Shown: positions 7,198-15,251, numbered from the stretch's first letter. The stretch is 22,682 nucleotides of DNA from JBJEQG01 sp051881635 (GCA_051881635.1 JBJEQG010000048.1:1-22682); one strand, 5' to 3'. Notes: generated by a model not told the origin, from the sequence alone. Made by a program: numbers and translations.

Positions 7198-7989
7198 TTA
7201 TAAGTTCAGATAGCGGATAGCATTTTCGGCATAAATCAATTCATATTCCCTATCGGTCAGATTGAGGTTTTTCATAAATTCAAGCTCTTTTGCGGCGGTT
7301 GAAAGCGGATAATCCGTTCCGAAAAGAAAACGCTCCGCACCATATTCCCGAATTAACTCCTTTGAACGCTGTGGACCGAGCCATTCAAAAGAGCTTGATG
7401 TATCTAACATACATTTACGGTTTAGCAGATATTCTTTGGCATAATCCCACAAAGTCCAACCGCCAAAATGGGCAGCAACAATATCTAATTTTGGAAAAGC
7501 GTCAATAATATGAGCAATACGGCGTGGGTGCGAATAATCTATACGAAAATCGCCACAATGAATGAGCAGTGGCAGGTGTCCCTGTATGATTTCATAAAGT
7601 TCAAAAACACGGGGGTCATCAGCCTTAAAACCTTGCATATCGGGGTGCAGTTTTATTCCCTTTGCCCCCAAAGCCATACAACGATTGATTTCTCTTTCTG
7701 CCTCTTGCAAATCCATGTGTGGGTGCAGTGACATAAACGGGATTGATTTTCCGTTATTTTCTTCGGATAAATTCAGAACAAAATCATTGATATGAGAAAC
7801 CTGTACCGGTGATGTGGCTACCGGCAGAATGACAACCCTTGATATACCACACGCCGCACATTCTTTGAAAAGACATTCGACTGTTCCGTCATTTTCAATC
7901 GTGAGCTGATATTTTTCATGTAAATTTTCAACCGCTTTTGCAGCAACTTTTTTTGGATAAACATGGGCATGAAAATTGATAATTTCCAC
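7198..7989 (-). CDS. Metal-dependent amidohydrolase (amidohydrolase_2 / TatD-like TIM barrel)
   Basis: A 263-residue hydrolase of the amidohydrolase superfamily. Visible metal and catalytic positions are His7 and His9 in FHAHVYP, His144 in LLIHCGD, His174 in VAAHFGGW and Asp226 in LFGTDYPLS. KLHP at 113-116 is typical of the PF04909-like group, which includes decarboxylases and lactone or amide hydrolases. The substrate cannot be deduced. The start codon is GTG (7987-7989) with GGAG about 10 bases upstream. It is the first gene of the unit with the DUF6062-type and transglutaminase-like genes; the promoter is at 8043-8048. Confidence 0.87.
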   Translation of the reverse strand: MEIINFHAHVYPKKVAAKAVENLHEKYQLTIENDGTVECLFKECAACGISRVVILPVATSPVQVSHINDFVLNLSEENNGKSIPFMSLHPHMDLQEAEREINRCMALGAKGIKLHPDMQGFKADDPRVFELYEIIQGHLPLLIHCGDFRIDYSHPRRIAHIIDAFPKLDIVAAHFGGWTLWDYAKEYLLNRKCMLDTSSSFEWLGPQRSKELIREYGAERFLFGTDYPLSTAAKELEFMKNLNLTDREYELIYAENAIRYLNL

Positions 7990-8042
7990 TATTATTCAAC
8001 TCCATATTTTTTCAATATTCTCATTTTGTAACATTCAAAATT

Positions 8043-8071
8043 ATTATAGCATAATTTTTGTCGGTTTTCTA
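8043..8071 (-). promoter_or_regulatory. Predicted extended -10 promoter of the amidohydrolase unit
   Basis: On the minus strand TATGCTATAAT (8043-8053) gives a perfect -10 with a TG extension. The -35 at the right distance is only TAGAAA (8066-8071). The same 11 bases occur at the fhs and PHP-phosphatase promoters. Confidence 0.6.
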
Positions 8072-8155
8072 TCTTTTGACAACATCTTATTTTTAAATTG
8101 CTTTATTTCGTCTGTATGCCTCCCAAAACCGCCATAATATGCGGTCGTTCTGTGG

Positions 8156-8161
8156 TATATT
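8156..8161 (+). promoter_or_regulatory. Possible -10 element for the 8207 gene
   Basis: TATATT preceded by TGG could be an extended -10 box; no good -35 is seen. A short dyad, ACCGC (8128-8132) and GCGGT (8141-8145), lies where a -35 would be. Weak evidence. Confidence 0.3.
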
Positions 8162-8206
8162 ACTGTCATCAAATTTATTTTACAGGTATTGGGAGGTTAA
8201 ATCTGT

Positions 8207-8857
8207 ATGTACAGCAAGAAATATGACGCAAGCACGGCAGAAAGTACAAAAACGGCAGACAACGGAAAAATTGATTATGCGGAAAGTAATGTGACCGCTG
8301 TCGATTTTTCATCAATCCAAAACGCTACGGACACCGAAGCGGCAGATGAACCGCCTGTCCCAAAGGATAATGTAACGGTTTTTGCTCCACAAAATGACAG
8401 AAACATTAAAAGTCTTCATGAAACGGAAGGTATTATTTATGAAGTGGCGGAAATGCTGTATTTAAAAGAAACAGAGGCGACAAAAGACAAAGACGAACCG
8501 CCGTTTCATAAAGAATTTTCTGAGAAAGACATAACGGTTATCAAACAAAATGCCGAAAAACAACAAAACGAAACTGAAACTCCGCCGAAAAACCCAAAAA
8601 CGCCTGTCATAAAAACAGGTGGAACATTTTGGTTTTTATTTGCTCTATGGATTCCCGTTGTCAATTTGATTGTTGATATTGTCTTTATTGCAAATAAAAA
8701 GCTGAACGCAAATTATCGTACCTTTGCAAAAGCTCACTTGATTTGGTTTTTTATAGGGGCAGGAATAATTGGAATAGGTGCGGCTCTTTTATTCGCTTTG
8801 GGTATTGATATTCAGTGGGATACACTCAAAACACAGTTTGGTATCGTACATATATAA
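8207..8857 (+). CDS. Unrecognised membrane protein with disordered N-terminus
   Basis: I do not recognise this 216-residue protein. The first 135 residues are polar, rich in Asp, Glu, Lys, Thr and Pro, with no signal peptide and probably little fold, apart from a short hydrophobic stretch EGIIYEVAEMLYLK near 74-87. Two membrane helices follow, about 140-162 (TFWFLFALWIPVVNLIVDIV) and 177-200, joined by a basic loop KKLNANYRTFAKAH. A short tail ends in HI. ATG 8207 has GGGAGG at 8191-8196. The Nudix gene lies 110 bases downstream with its own promoter, so this may be a single-gene unit. It is likely real because of its ribosome site and consistent composition. Confidence 0.75.
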   Translation: MYSKKYDASTAESTKTADNGKIDYAESNVTAVDFSSIQNATDTEAADEPPVPKDNVTVFAPQNDRNIKSLHETEGIIYEVAEMLYLKETEATKDKDEPPFHKEFSEKDITVIKQNAEKQQNETETPPKNPKTPVIKTGGTFWFLFALWIPVVNLIVDIVFIANKKLNANYRTFAKAHLIWFFIGAGIIGIGAALLFALGIDIQWDTLKTQFGIVHI

Positions 8858-8884
8858 CAAAAACCGCTGACAGCAAATTGGGAT

Positions 8885-8902
8885 AGAATTTTATAAAATT
8901 CT
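8885..8902. promoter_or_regulatory. Perfect 18-base palindrome next to the Nudix promoter
   Basis: AGAATTTTATAAAATTCT reads the same on both strands and ends two bases before the -35 box. The position suits an operator or activator site. It has no loop and no T-run, so a terminator role for the upstream gene is unlikely. Confidence 0.4.
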
Positions 8903-8904
8903 TA

Positions 8905-8933
8905 TTGCATAGAACTCAAAGGCATGGTAAAAT
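8905..8933 (+). promoter_or_regulatory. Predicted sigma-A promoter of the Nudix gene
   Basis: TTGCAT (8905-8910), a 17-base spacer and TAAAAT (8928-8933) preceded by TGG. Transcription would begin near 8940, which rules out the in-frame TTG at 8905 as the start codon. Confidence 0.65.
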
Positions 8934-8967
8934 TTATTGTAGAAATAAAAAAATAAGGGTGAGAAAA

Positions 8968-9477
8968 GTGGAATTATGGGATATATACGATGAAAACAAG
9001 CAAAGAACAGGTCGCACCATGAAACACAATGACTGGAACATGAAACCGGGCGAGTTTCATTTAACCGTACTTGCTGTTATTCAAAGAACGGATGGAAAAT
9101 TTCTGATTACACGCCGTCGTATGGATAAAGCGTGGGCCGCCGGCTGGTGGGAAGTTCCGGGTGGTGGTGTTCGTGCCGGTGAAAGCTCGGAAGAGGCAAT
9201 AATCCGTGAGGTTAGCGAAGAAACAGGTTTGGATATTTCGTCCGCCGACAAAAAACTTGCTCTTACCTATTGCCGCATAAATCCAGAAGAAAAAGACAAT
9301 TATTTTGTTGATGTCTATCGTATCCGTCTTGATTTTCAACCGTCTGATGTTCAGATACAACCGTCTGAGGTCATGGATTTTGCCGTTGCAAGTGCGGAGG
9401 AAATCAAAGAATATGCTGTTCAAGGTATTTTTCTGCATTATGACAGCATTAAGCAGGTTTTTGAAAACAACATATAA
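8968..9477 (+). CDS. Nudix family hydrolase
   Basis: Hydrolase of nucleoside-diphosphate-linked substrates. In the 169-residue form the full Nudix box GX5EX7REUXEEXGU runs from Gly66 to Leu88 (GGVRAGESSEEAIIREVSEE then TGL), with all catalytic acidic residues kept. The N-terminus ELWDIYDENKQRTGRTM resembles the isopentenyl-diphosphate-isomerase-like Nudix proteins common in Firmicutes, but the substrate is unknown. I chose the GTG at 8968, preceded by AAGGGTG at 8955-8961, because it lies after the predicted promoter and gives the usual family N-terminus. It ends at a terminator shared with the convergent XRE gene. Confidence 0.9.
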   Translation: MELWDIYDENKQRTGRTMKHNDWNMKPGEFHLTVLAVIQRTDGKFLITRRRMDKAWAAGWWEVPGGGVRAGESSEEAIIREVSEETGLDISSADKKLALTYCRINPEEKDNYFVDVYRIRLDFQPSDVQIQPSEVMDFAVASAEEIKEYAVQGIFLHYDSIKQVFENNI

Positions 9478-9485
9478 AAACAGTC

Positions 9486-9531
9486 AAAATAAAGGTCGAA
9501 ACTGTCCAAAACAGTTCGACCTTTATTTTTA
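9486..9531. terminator. Bidirectional intrinsic terminator
   Basis: AATAAAGGTCGAAACTGT pairs with ACAGTTCGACCTTTATT around a short loop, with one bulged A, and is flanked by A-runs and T-runs. It lies between the convergent Nudix (plus) and XRE (minus) genes and can serve both. Confidence 0.85.
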
Positions 9532-9542
9532 TATAAATTTTA

Positions 9543-9803
9543 TTACGATTCTTTTTCGTCTTCCAAACCTACAAGATACGCAACCGAAACCTCCAAAATA
9601 TCCGCCAAAGCAACAAGCTCTATGTCTGTGACATAGCGAATTTGTCCCTCTAATTTAGACAATCCTGAGGCATTCATATCGACACCATAAACTTGCAGTT
9701 GAGCCAAAAGTTCTTTTTGCTTCATGTTTTTCTTTTTGCGTGAAGCCTCAACTCTTGCTCCAATCAAGTTTCTGTTACCGAGTTCTTGCTTTCGCAATCT
9801 CAT
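9543..9803 (-). CDS. Small XRE/Cro-CI type DNA-binding regulator
   Basis: An 86-residue protein that is almost entirely one HTH_3 domain. LIGARVEASRKKKNMKQKELLAQL begins at about residue 13, the recognition region is ASGLSKLEGQIRYV, and the C-terminal helix is ELVALADILEVSVAYLVG. It probably binds a short dyad as a dimer. ATG 9803 has an AGAGGTG ribosome site. It stands alone between a promoter and a shared terminator. A dyad over its own -10 box suggests autoregulation (inference). The target genes are unknown; the nearest candidates are the Nudix and rnr units. Confidence 0.87.
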   Translation of the reverse strand: MRLRKQELGNRNLIGARVEASRKKKNMKQKELLAQLQVYGVDMNASGLSKLEGQIRYVTDIELVALADILEVSVAYLVGLEDEKES

Positions 9804-9842
9804 GTATTATACACCTCTTTGCATTTTCTCAATATATCATAA

Positions 9843-9871
9843 ATTATACTTGATATTATTATGAATAACAA
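9843..9871 (-). promoter_or_regulatory. Predicted sigma-A promoter of the XRE gene
   Basis: On the minus strand TTGTTA (9866-9871), 17 bases, then a perfect TATAAT (9843-9848). ATATCA (9834-9839) and TGATAT (9851-9856) form an inverted repeat across the -10 box with an 11-base spacing, as expected for a self-regulating HTH protein. Confidence 0.65.
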
Positions 9872-9995
9872 GTGGGAAAATGCAAGAAAAACAGTGTGTT
9901 TTTTCGTTAGAAATGGAAAATTACATGGCATTTTGTCCCAATTTTTCGGTGGAAAGCTTTATATTTTTACCAAATATTCGTTTTAAGAATATAAA

Positions 9996-12098
9996 TTATA
10001 TTTCATTTTTATCTGCCAGCGAGAAATCAATTTCGCCCAAAGCCACGCTTGCATTTTCAACTTTAACGGTAACTTCATCACCAATCGAATAGCTGACACC
10101 TGAAATATAATCCTTTGTCATTGTAGAACCGTTAGATTCAAAATAGGCGTTTTCTATCAAAGTTAAATTGACAAAGCCTTCAATGCCGTTTGCAAGCGTT
10201 ACAAAAATACCACGATTGACAACGCCCGATACCGTACCGCTGTGAATTTCACCTATATGCTGCGTCATATACTCGGCGGCATAGGACTTCTCTGCCTCAC
10301 GCTCCGCCCGCATGGCACGAACTTCGTTTTCGGACGAGCGGTCTGCCGATTGGCGTACAAAATCGTTATAGCGTCTTTTGAGTGTATCTGTCGGTACACC
10401 TGCAACCATATCGCTCAAAATACGGTGGATAGATGTATCGGGATAGCGGCGAATTGGTGAAGTAAAGTGGCAGTAATCTTCCAATGATAAGCCGAAATGT
10501 CCCAACGGCTGTGTATCATAATGAGCCTTTGCCATAGTTCTTAATGTTTGGGTGGACATAAGGCGTTCATAGGGCGTATCTTTAAAATAAGTCAGCATTT
10601 CCGCTAAATCGGTCTGTTTAACGCCCGGCTTGATGTTTTTGGCATTATAACCGCAAGCGGTTGCCAATTCGGCAAGGGACTCCAAACGCTCCGCTTCGGG
10701 GGCTTCATGAACACGATAAACAAACGGTGCCATTGATGTTTTCGCATACAAAGCGGCGGCGTTATTTGCGGCAATCATAAGCTGTTCAATCATTTGTTCC
10801 GCCGCTCCCTGTTTTCTGACGGAAACATCAACACAAACTCCGTTATCGTCCAAAACAAAACGCAGTTCGGTACTTTCAAGCTCGATTTCGCCACGCTTTT
10901 TTGAATTGGCACTCAATGTATCGGCAAGGTGTTTTGCCGCTTTAAGCGACTTTAAAACAGGGGCGTATTTTTCCGAAATTTCTGAGGTTGCCGTACCGTC
11001 AAAAATAGTGTTTACTTCGGAATAGACACCTCGAACACATGAACGAATAACGGATTTTGCAAAATGGTAATTCAACAGCTTGCCCTGTTTATCCATTTGC
11101 ATCATGGCGGTAAAGGCAAGTTTATCTGTTCCCGCATTGAGCGAACAACTGCCGTTGGAAAGTTCTTCGGGCAACATGGGAATAACCCTGTCAGCAAAAT
11201 AAACAGATGTGCCACGATTTAAAGCCTCTTTGTCCAACGCACTGCCTTCCGTAACATAGTGGGAAACATCGGCAATATGCACACCTAAAATCCAGCCGTC
11301 CTCCGTTTCCCTGCATGAAATGGCATCGTCCAAATCTTTGGCATCTGCACCGTCAATAGTAAAAATAACTTCGTTACGCAAATCCAAACGGGCGGCAATC
11401 ATTTCCTCCGTAATCGGTTCCTGACTTCGTTTTTCCGCCTCTTTTTTGACTTCACTTGAAAACACTGTCGGAATATTGGCGGCATCAATAATGGCATCGG
11501 CATTGACTCTTGCACTCTCGGCACGCCCATAAATTTTTATAACATGAGCCACAGGTTTTTGCTCGGCGGCATCGTAAGACAAAATCGCCTTAACTTTATC
11601 ACCTTTACGGACTTTCATTGAGGCATCTCTTGCAATCTGAATATCATAGGAAAAGCCTGAGTCGGGAACAATAACCGTTTTTTCTCGGAATTGGTCAACC
11701 ATGCCTGTAACCAGCCTTGCTCCTTTTTGCAAAACCTTTTCGACACTTCCCTCAGGTCCTTTCATTGTTGAGCGAATACCTCCTAACAACACCAAATCGC
11801 CCGGCAGGGAGTTTTTACGGTCCATGGCGGCAACATAAACATCGTCTGTACCGTCCTCAGGCTTTGCAAATGAAAAGTTTTTGGCATAACGCACAATAAT
11901 AGCTTTTTTTAAACCTGCGGCTTCAAGTGTCATCACTGTTTTTCGGGACTTGATAAATAATTTTCCGTCAAATTCCATTACTTCAAGGGTTTGATTTAAT
12001 TGTTCCTGTTCAGCCCCTGTTTCAAGCAGAAGTGTATTGCGGCTGACTGAGCCGTTATGTTTTTGAAGAATATCCAAAATATCTTCCGATAAACTCAT
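9996..12098 (-). CDS. rnr: Ribonuclease R (RNB-family 3'-5' exoribonuclease)
   Basis: Processive 3'-5' exoribonuclease for structured and defective RNA. In the 700-residue form there is an N-terminal winged helix (about 1-60, beginning MSLSEDILDILQKHNGSVSR), then cold-shock domains. The RNB catalytic core follows, with its acidic motif IDGADAKDLDDA (about 248-259), then GVHIADVSHYV and YFADRVIPMLPEELSN. FTSPIRRYPD lies near 550, and the S1 domain with SGTVSGVVNRGIFVTL near 610-625. There is no long Lys-rich tail. I chose ATG 12098, which has AAAGGA upstream, over the ATG at 12131, which has no ribosome site and an atypical extension. The usual secG and smpB neighbours are absent; it is the last gene after dnaD-dnaC-degV. 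Confidence 0.95.
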   Translation of the reverse strand: MSLSEDILDILQKHNGSVSRNTLLLETGAEQEQLNQTLEVMEFDGKLFIKSRKTVMTLEAAGLKKAIIVRYAKNFSFAKPEDGTDDVYVAAMDRKNSLPGDLVLLGGIRSTMKGPEGSVEKVLQKGARLVTGMVDQFREKTVIVPDSGFSYDIQIARDASMKVRKGDKVKAILSYDAAEQKPVAHVIKIYGRAESARVNADAIIDAANIPTVFSSEVKKEAEKRSQEPITEEMIAARLDLRNEVIFTIDGADAKDLDDAISCRETEDGWILGVHIADVSHYVTEGSALDKEALNRGTSVYFADRVIPMLPEELSNGSCSLNAGTDKLAFTAMMQMDKQGKLLNYHFAKSVIRSCVRGVYSEVNTIFDGTATSEISEKYAPVLKSLKAAKHLADTLSANSKKRGEIELESTELRFVLDDNGVCVDVSVRKQGAAEQMIEQLMIAANNAAALYAKTSMAPFVYRVHEAPEAERLESLAELATACGYNAKNIKPGVKQTDLAEMLTYFKDTPYERLMSTQTLRTMAKAHYDTQPLGHFGLSLEDYCHFTSPIRRYPDTSIHRILSDMVAGVPTDTLKRRYNDFVRQSADRSSENEVRAMRAEREAEKSYAAEYMTQHIGEIHSGTVSGVVNRGIFVTLANGIEGFVNLTLIENAYFESNGSTMTKDYISGVSYSIGDEVTVKVENASVALGEIDFSLADKNEI

Positions 12099-12180
12099 TT
12101 TCTCACAATTCCTTTCTTTTTGTTCTCTCATTCATTCGCTTGTTTTATAAGTGCTTTGATTTTGTAATTTTTCTATATAT

Positions 12181-13029
12181 TCAATCCATAAAAAGAACAC
12201 CTAATGTATTTGGTCCACAATGGGAAGATATGGTACAGCTTGCCCGTGTGATAATAATTTCGGAGAAGCGTCCTGTTTCTTTGAGATGATTATAAACAAG
12301 CTGTTCACGCTCGGCAGAAATACCTGAATGTGTAATAAAAATACGCCCGTTGCGGATATTAGGATAGGCATTGATTTTATCACTGACATACTGTGGCAGG
12401 ACTTTTTCCAAAGAACCACGATATTTTTTTCCGACACTCATTTTACCGTTTATGGGATTAACTTCAATACAGGGTTTTAAGTTCAACAAATTTGCTCCAA
12501 GCATGGCAACTGTTGAACAGCGTCCGCCAGCCCGCATGAAATCCAAACGGTCTAAAATAAAACTTGCATGAACATGGGGTACAAGTTCGTTCAATTTTGT
12601 TTCACATTCTTTTGCCGTACAGCCCTCTTGAACAAGTTGAACTGCCTCCAAAACCAAAAGTCCTGTGCCTGTGGAAAGATTTTTGGAATCAATCGGATAA
12701 ATATGTCCGATTGATTCCGCCGCCTCACAGCAGTTTTGATATGAGGCTGATATTGCTGACGAAATATTGATATGCACAATATCAAAACCGTCATCAATAT
12801 ATGGTTGAAATTTTTGGATATATTCCTCCGTATTGACGGCGGCTGTTTTGGGTAGCTGACCTGTGCTTTTGAAAGACGCATACAGCTCCTCGGGGAAAAT
12901 ATCAACGCTGTCATCATAGCTCTTATCATTCAAAATAATATGGAGCGGACATGACAGGATATGATTTTCTTCCTTTTGGCGGTCGGTCAAATCACAGGTA
13001 CTGTCGGCACTGATGAGGACTTTTCGCAT
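12181..13029 (-). CDS. DegV family fatty-acid-binding protein
   Basis: DegV/FakB-type protein that binds a fatty acid, in many Firmicutes to present it to the FakA kinase for phospholipid synthesis. In the 282-residue form it begins MRKVLISADSTCDL, continues with CPLHIILNDKSYDD, then LPKTAAVNTEEYIQKF (about 59-74) and NISSAISASYQN (88-99). DSKNLSTGTGLLVLEA follows (114-129), and RAGGRCS near 170. The start at ATG 13029 has AGAGAGG 8 bases upstream; the earlier in-frame TTG at 13050 has none. The gap to dnaC is 35 bases, so the genes are probably co-transcribed. No FakA partner is present, so the exact role in this cell is inferred only from the family. Confidence 0.9.
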   Translation of the reverse strand: MRKVLISADSTCDLTDRQKEENHILSCPLHIILNDKSYDDSVDIFPEELYASFKSTGQLPKTAAVNTEEYIQKFQPYIDDGFDIVHINISSAISASYQNCCEAAESIGHIYPIDSKNLSTGTGLLVLEAVQLVQEGCTAKECETKLNELVPHVHASFILDRLDFMRAGGRCSTVAMLGANLLNLKPCIEVNPINGKMSVGKKYRGSLEKVLPQYVSDKINAYPNIRNGRIFITHSGISAEREQLVYNHLKETGRFSEIIITRASCTISSHCGPNTLGVLFMD

Positions 13030-13064
13030 GGACAAAACCTCTCTTTCCAAATGATAATTTATTT

Positions 13065-14078
13065 TTAACTGCGGTTGGCACGATTGGGGGACAATTTTTG
13101 CTGACGAATATCCGTACCGACAAAGCGAAACCGTTTCAGATTGCCGATAATTCTTGAAATTGTGCGTTCATTATATGTTTCCTGCAATCCAACAAGTGTT
13201 AAGTTTGTGCTGATAATTGTCGGACGGGACAATAACATTCGTGTATTGATAATATTAAAAATTTCGGCTGTGGAATACGGGGTTATAAATTCAGTACCTA
13301 AATCGTCCATAATCAATAAATCACATTCCGTTAATGTGTTGATTAAATCATTATTTTCTTCATCGCTTATCCGTCGTCCGAAACGCTGTGCCTCCAATTT
13401 TGAAATCAATACGGGAACGGACACATAAACAACACCGTAGCCACGCTCAATTACCTCTTTGGCAATAGCCAGAGAAAGGTGTGTTTTCCCGAGTCCCGGT
13501 TTGCCCTGAAAAAGCAGACTTTCTGAATTTTTTGAAAATTTATAGGCGTACTGTCGGCAAAAAGTTAAAACACGCCCCATAAATTCTCTATGGGTATAGT
13601 TAGTATTCTCCACAATCAATTCATCACTGTAATAGTCTAACGAAAAGGCATCAAAGTCGGACAAGGATAACGGTGAAGAACTATTAAGACGGTCATAAGC
13701 AATCTGACGCAAAAGCTTTTTCATACAGGAACAAATATGTCCGTCAATATAGCCCTCGTCCTTACATTGTTGACATTCATATTGCGGTTTCAGATAATCT
13801 TCGGGAAGTTGAATTGATTGAAGGATTTTTTTTCGTTCCTCCTGTAATGCCAAATTCTTTGTTTTTAAACGGGCAATCGTTTCCTGTGCATTTGCCCCCG
13901 CAAACACACTGCGGGCGGCATAAGATGCTGTACTTGCCATTTCCCGGTCGATTTCCGCCAAACGGGGACACGCTTCATACATAACAGTCTTGCGTTCCTG
14001 ACTTTTTTGTTCCGCCGTCATACGCTTTTTTGCCAAAATTTTGAATGCCTCATCATAGATGTCTTTTGAGTAACCCAC
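13065..14078 (-). CDS. DnaC/DnaI-like helicase-loader ATPase
   Basis: AAA+ ATPase of the DnaC/DnaI type, which loads the replicative helicase. The 337 residues comprise an N-terminal helical region (1-95) that would contact the helicase, then a zinc-binding element with Cys102, Cys105, Cys116 and Cys118 (CQQC...CSC). Walker A is GKPGLGKTHLS (192-202) and Walker B LLIMDDLGTEF (254-264). STNL follows near 290, and an arginine-rich end SRIIGNLKRFRF comes near 312. The start is GTG (14076-14078) with a GGAGGAA site inside the end of dnaD, 3 bases after the dnaD stop, so translation is likely coupled. A dnaD-dnaC pair is the usual primosome arrangement in Clostridia. Confidence 0.93.
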   Translation of the reverse strand: MGYSKDIYDEAFKILAKKRMTAEQKSQERKTVMYEACPRLAEIDREMASTASYAARSVFAGANAQETIARLKTKNLALQEERKKILQSIQLPEDYLKPQYECQQCKDEGYIDGHICSCMKKLLRQIAYDRLNSSSPLSLSDFDAFSLDYYSDELIVENTNYTHREFMGRVLTFCRQYAYKFSKNSESLLFQGKPGLGKTHLSLAIAKEVIERGYGVVYVSVPVLISKLEAQRFGRRISDEENNDLINTLTECDLLIMDDLGTEFITPYSTAEIFNIINTRMLLSRPTIISTNLTLVGLQETYNERTISRIIGNLKRFRFVGTDIRQQKLSPNRANRS

Positions 14079-14081
14079 GCA

Positions 14082-15113
14082 TTATTCCTCCTCCGCAAAA
14101 GGGTCGGTGTTTTCATACGCTTCCAAATCATAAGCACCACCATAAGTCTTTTCGGCTTTTGCTTTCTTGCGGTGTTTATTTTCCTCATCTGTTATCTGTT
14201 CGACGGTTTTTATGCCTAATTGATGCCAATGTTCCAAAATTTTATGGGTATATTTAGGAATATATTTTCCTTTTTGGTCGACGCAGGTTTCATACGCCTC
14301 ACGCACCATTTCTTCCGAAAACTGCCATTCTTTAAACCAACAATTGGCATAATAGTTTTCTCTTTCGGTTGGCGAATGACTGTCTATACCAAAAATTTTC
14401 TGTATGCGATAAGCGGCTTCTCTTTCCTCAGTCAACTGTTTGATTTTCTTTTCGGCACGGTCAAGGGTATTTATTTCCTCGTCTGCCCATGTAATCGCTA
14501 TTTTGTCTATATAACGCAGATTGGTCTTTCCGATGTCGCTTGCATACTGCAAAAGCATAATAATAACCTCAACGGGCAATCCGTCATATTCATGAATGTT
14601 CAATAGGATACATTTATCATTATTGCTGGTCATACGCCCCAAAATATTATCTGCCGCCTGCATAAGATAGGCAACATTCTCGTCCTCGTTCATGCGTCGG
14701 GCCAAATACTGCATATCGGGTTTGGGTGACGATACAGGCAAACGGCTCAGTTGCTTCGTTTCATTTTCGGACGGAACAGCCGTTTTATTTTCTTCGGTTT
14801 GTACTTTTTCGATTTCTTCCGGTTGCGGCGGTTGCGGAACGGTTTGGATTTGCGGAGGTGGTGTAATAACATTATTATTTATCACGATAACACCGACCTG
14901 TACCCAATACTGCATGGCATCACGCACATCGGCAGCCTGCATAGAAAGAGCTTGTCCAATATTTTCGTCCGTAAAGTTTTCACTGTTATGACGCAAAATC
15001 CACAACAGCACTTTAAGCTGTGCAGCACCCGCCAAACGCAAGTGTTTATCGACAATTTCACTCGGTACGGCAAATACACTGCCCCACATACCGAGATTTA
15101 AGCTGTAATTCAT
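14082..15113 (-). CDS. DnaD-domain primosome protein
   Basis: Replication-initiation protein of the DnaD/DnaB family, which bends DNA and recruits the helicase loader. In the 343-residue form the N-terminal winged helix (about 1-85) is followed by a Pro/Gln/Glu-rich linker (about 86-140). Two C-terminal DDBH2-type domains come next. Each ends in the pattern Y-x2-K-I-x3-W: YIDKIAITW in the first and YTHKILEHW in the second, the latter preceded by CWFKEWQFSEEMVREAYE. A charged tail ends in AEEE. I chose ATG 15113, which has GGGGGA six bases upstream, rather than ATG 15125. It is the first gene of dnaD-dnaC-degV-rnr behind a perfect consensus promoter. Confidence 0.92.
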   Translation of the reverse strand: MNYSLNLGMWGSVFAVPSEIVDKHLRLAGAAQLKVLLWILRHNSENFTDENIGQALSMQAADVRDAMQYWVQVGVIVINNNVITPPPQIQTVPQPPQPEEIEKVQTEENKTAVPSENETKQLSRLPVSSPKPDMQYLARRMNEDENVAYLMQAADNILGRMTSNNDKCILLNIHEYDGLPVEVIIMLLQYASDIGKTNLRYIDKIAITWADEEINTLDRAEKKIKQLTEEREAAYRIQKIFGIDSHSPTERENYYANCWFKEWQFSEEMVREAYETCVDQKGKYIPKYTHKILEHWHQLGIKTVEQITDEENKHRKKAKAEKTYGGAYDLEAYENTDPFAEEE

Positions 15114-15140
15114 GATTTCCCCCATTTTATAATATGTATG

Positions 15141-15161
15141 ACAGGTGATAAAAATACCTGT
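15141..15161. promoter_or_regulatory. Dyad in the dnaD leader
   Basis: ACAGGT (15141-15146) and ACCTGT (15156-15161), separated by 9 bases, about 30 bases before the dnaD start and within the predicted transcript. It may be an operator or a small hairpin. Confidence 0.35.
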
Positions 15162-15209
15162 TATTCAAACATATTTCTGCTCATATTTTTTCCCTTTTAT
15201 TCATTTATA

Positions 15210-15238
15210 ATTATAATCTTGCTTACATTTCCTGTCAA
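15210..15238 (-). promoter_or_regulatory. Perfect consensus sigma-A promoter of the dnaD operon
   Basis: On the minus strand TTGACA (15233-15238), exactly 17 bases, and TATAAT (15210-15215): both boxes and the spacer match the consensus fully. The leader is about 90 bases. Confidence 0.9.
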
Positions 15239-15251
15239 GCAATCCATAACG

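Noticed and set aside
8076..8104. TTGACA at 8076 as a promoter for the 8207 gene
   Set aside because: No acceptable -10 box lies at 16-18 bases; the better candidate is the weak TATATT at 8156.
8905..8967. Longer Nudix start at the TTG codon
   Set aside because: That codon is part of the predicted -35 box, and the extra 21 residues are not family-like; GTG 8968 has a ribosome site.
9872..9995. Possible terminator after rnr
   Set aside because: Only a weak 6-bp AT stem (ATATTC/GAATAT) without a proper T-run is present, so no terminator is claimed.
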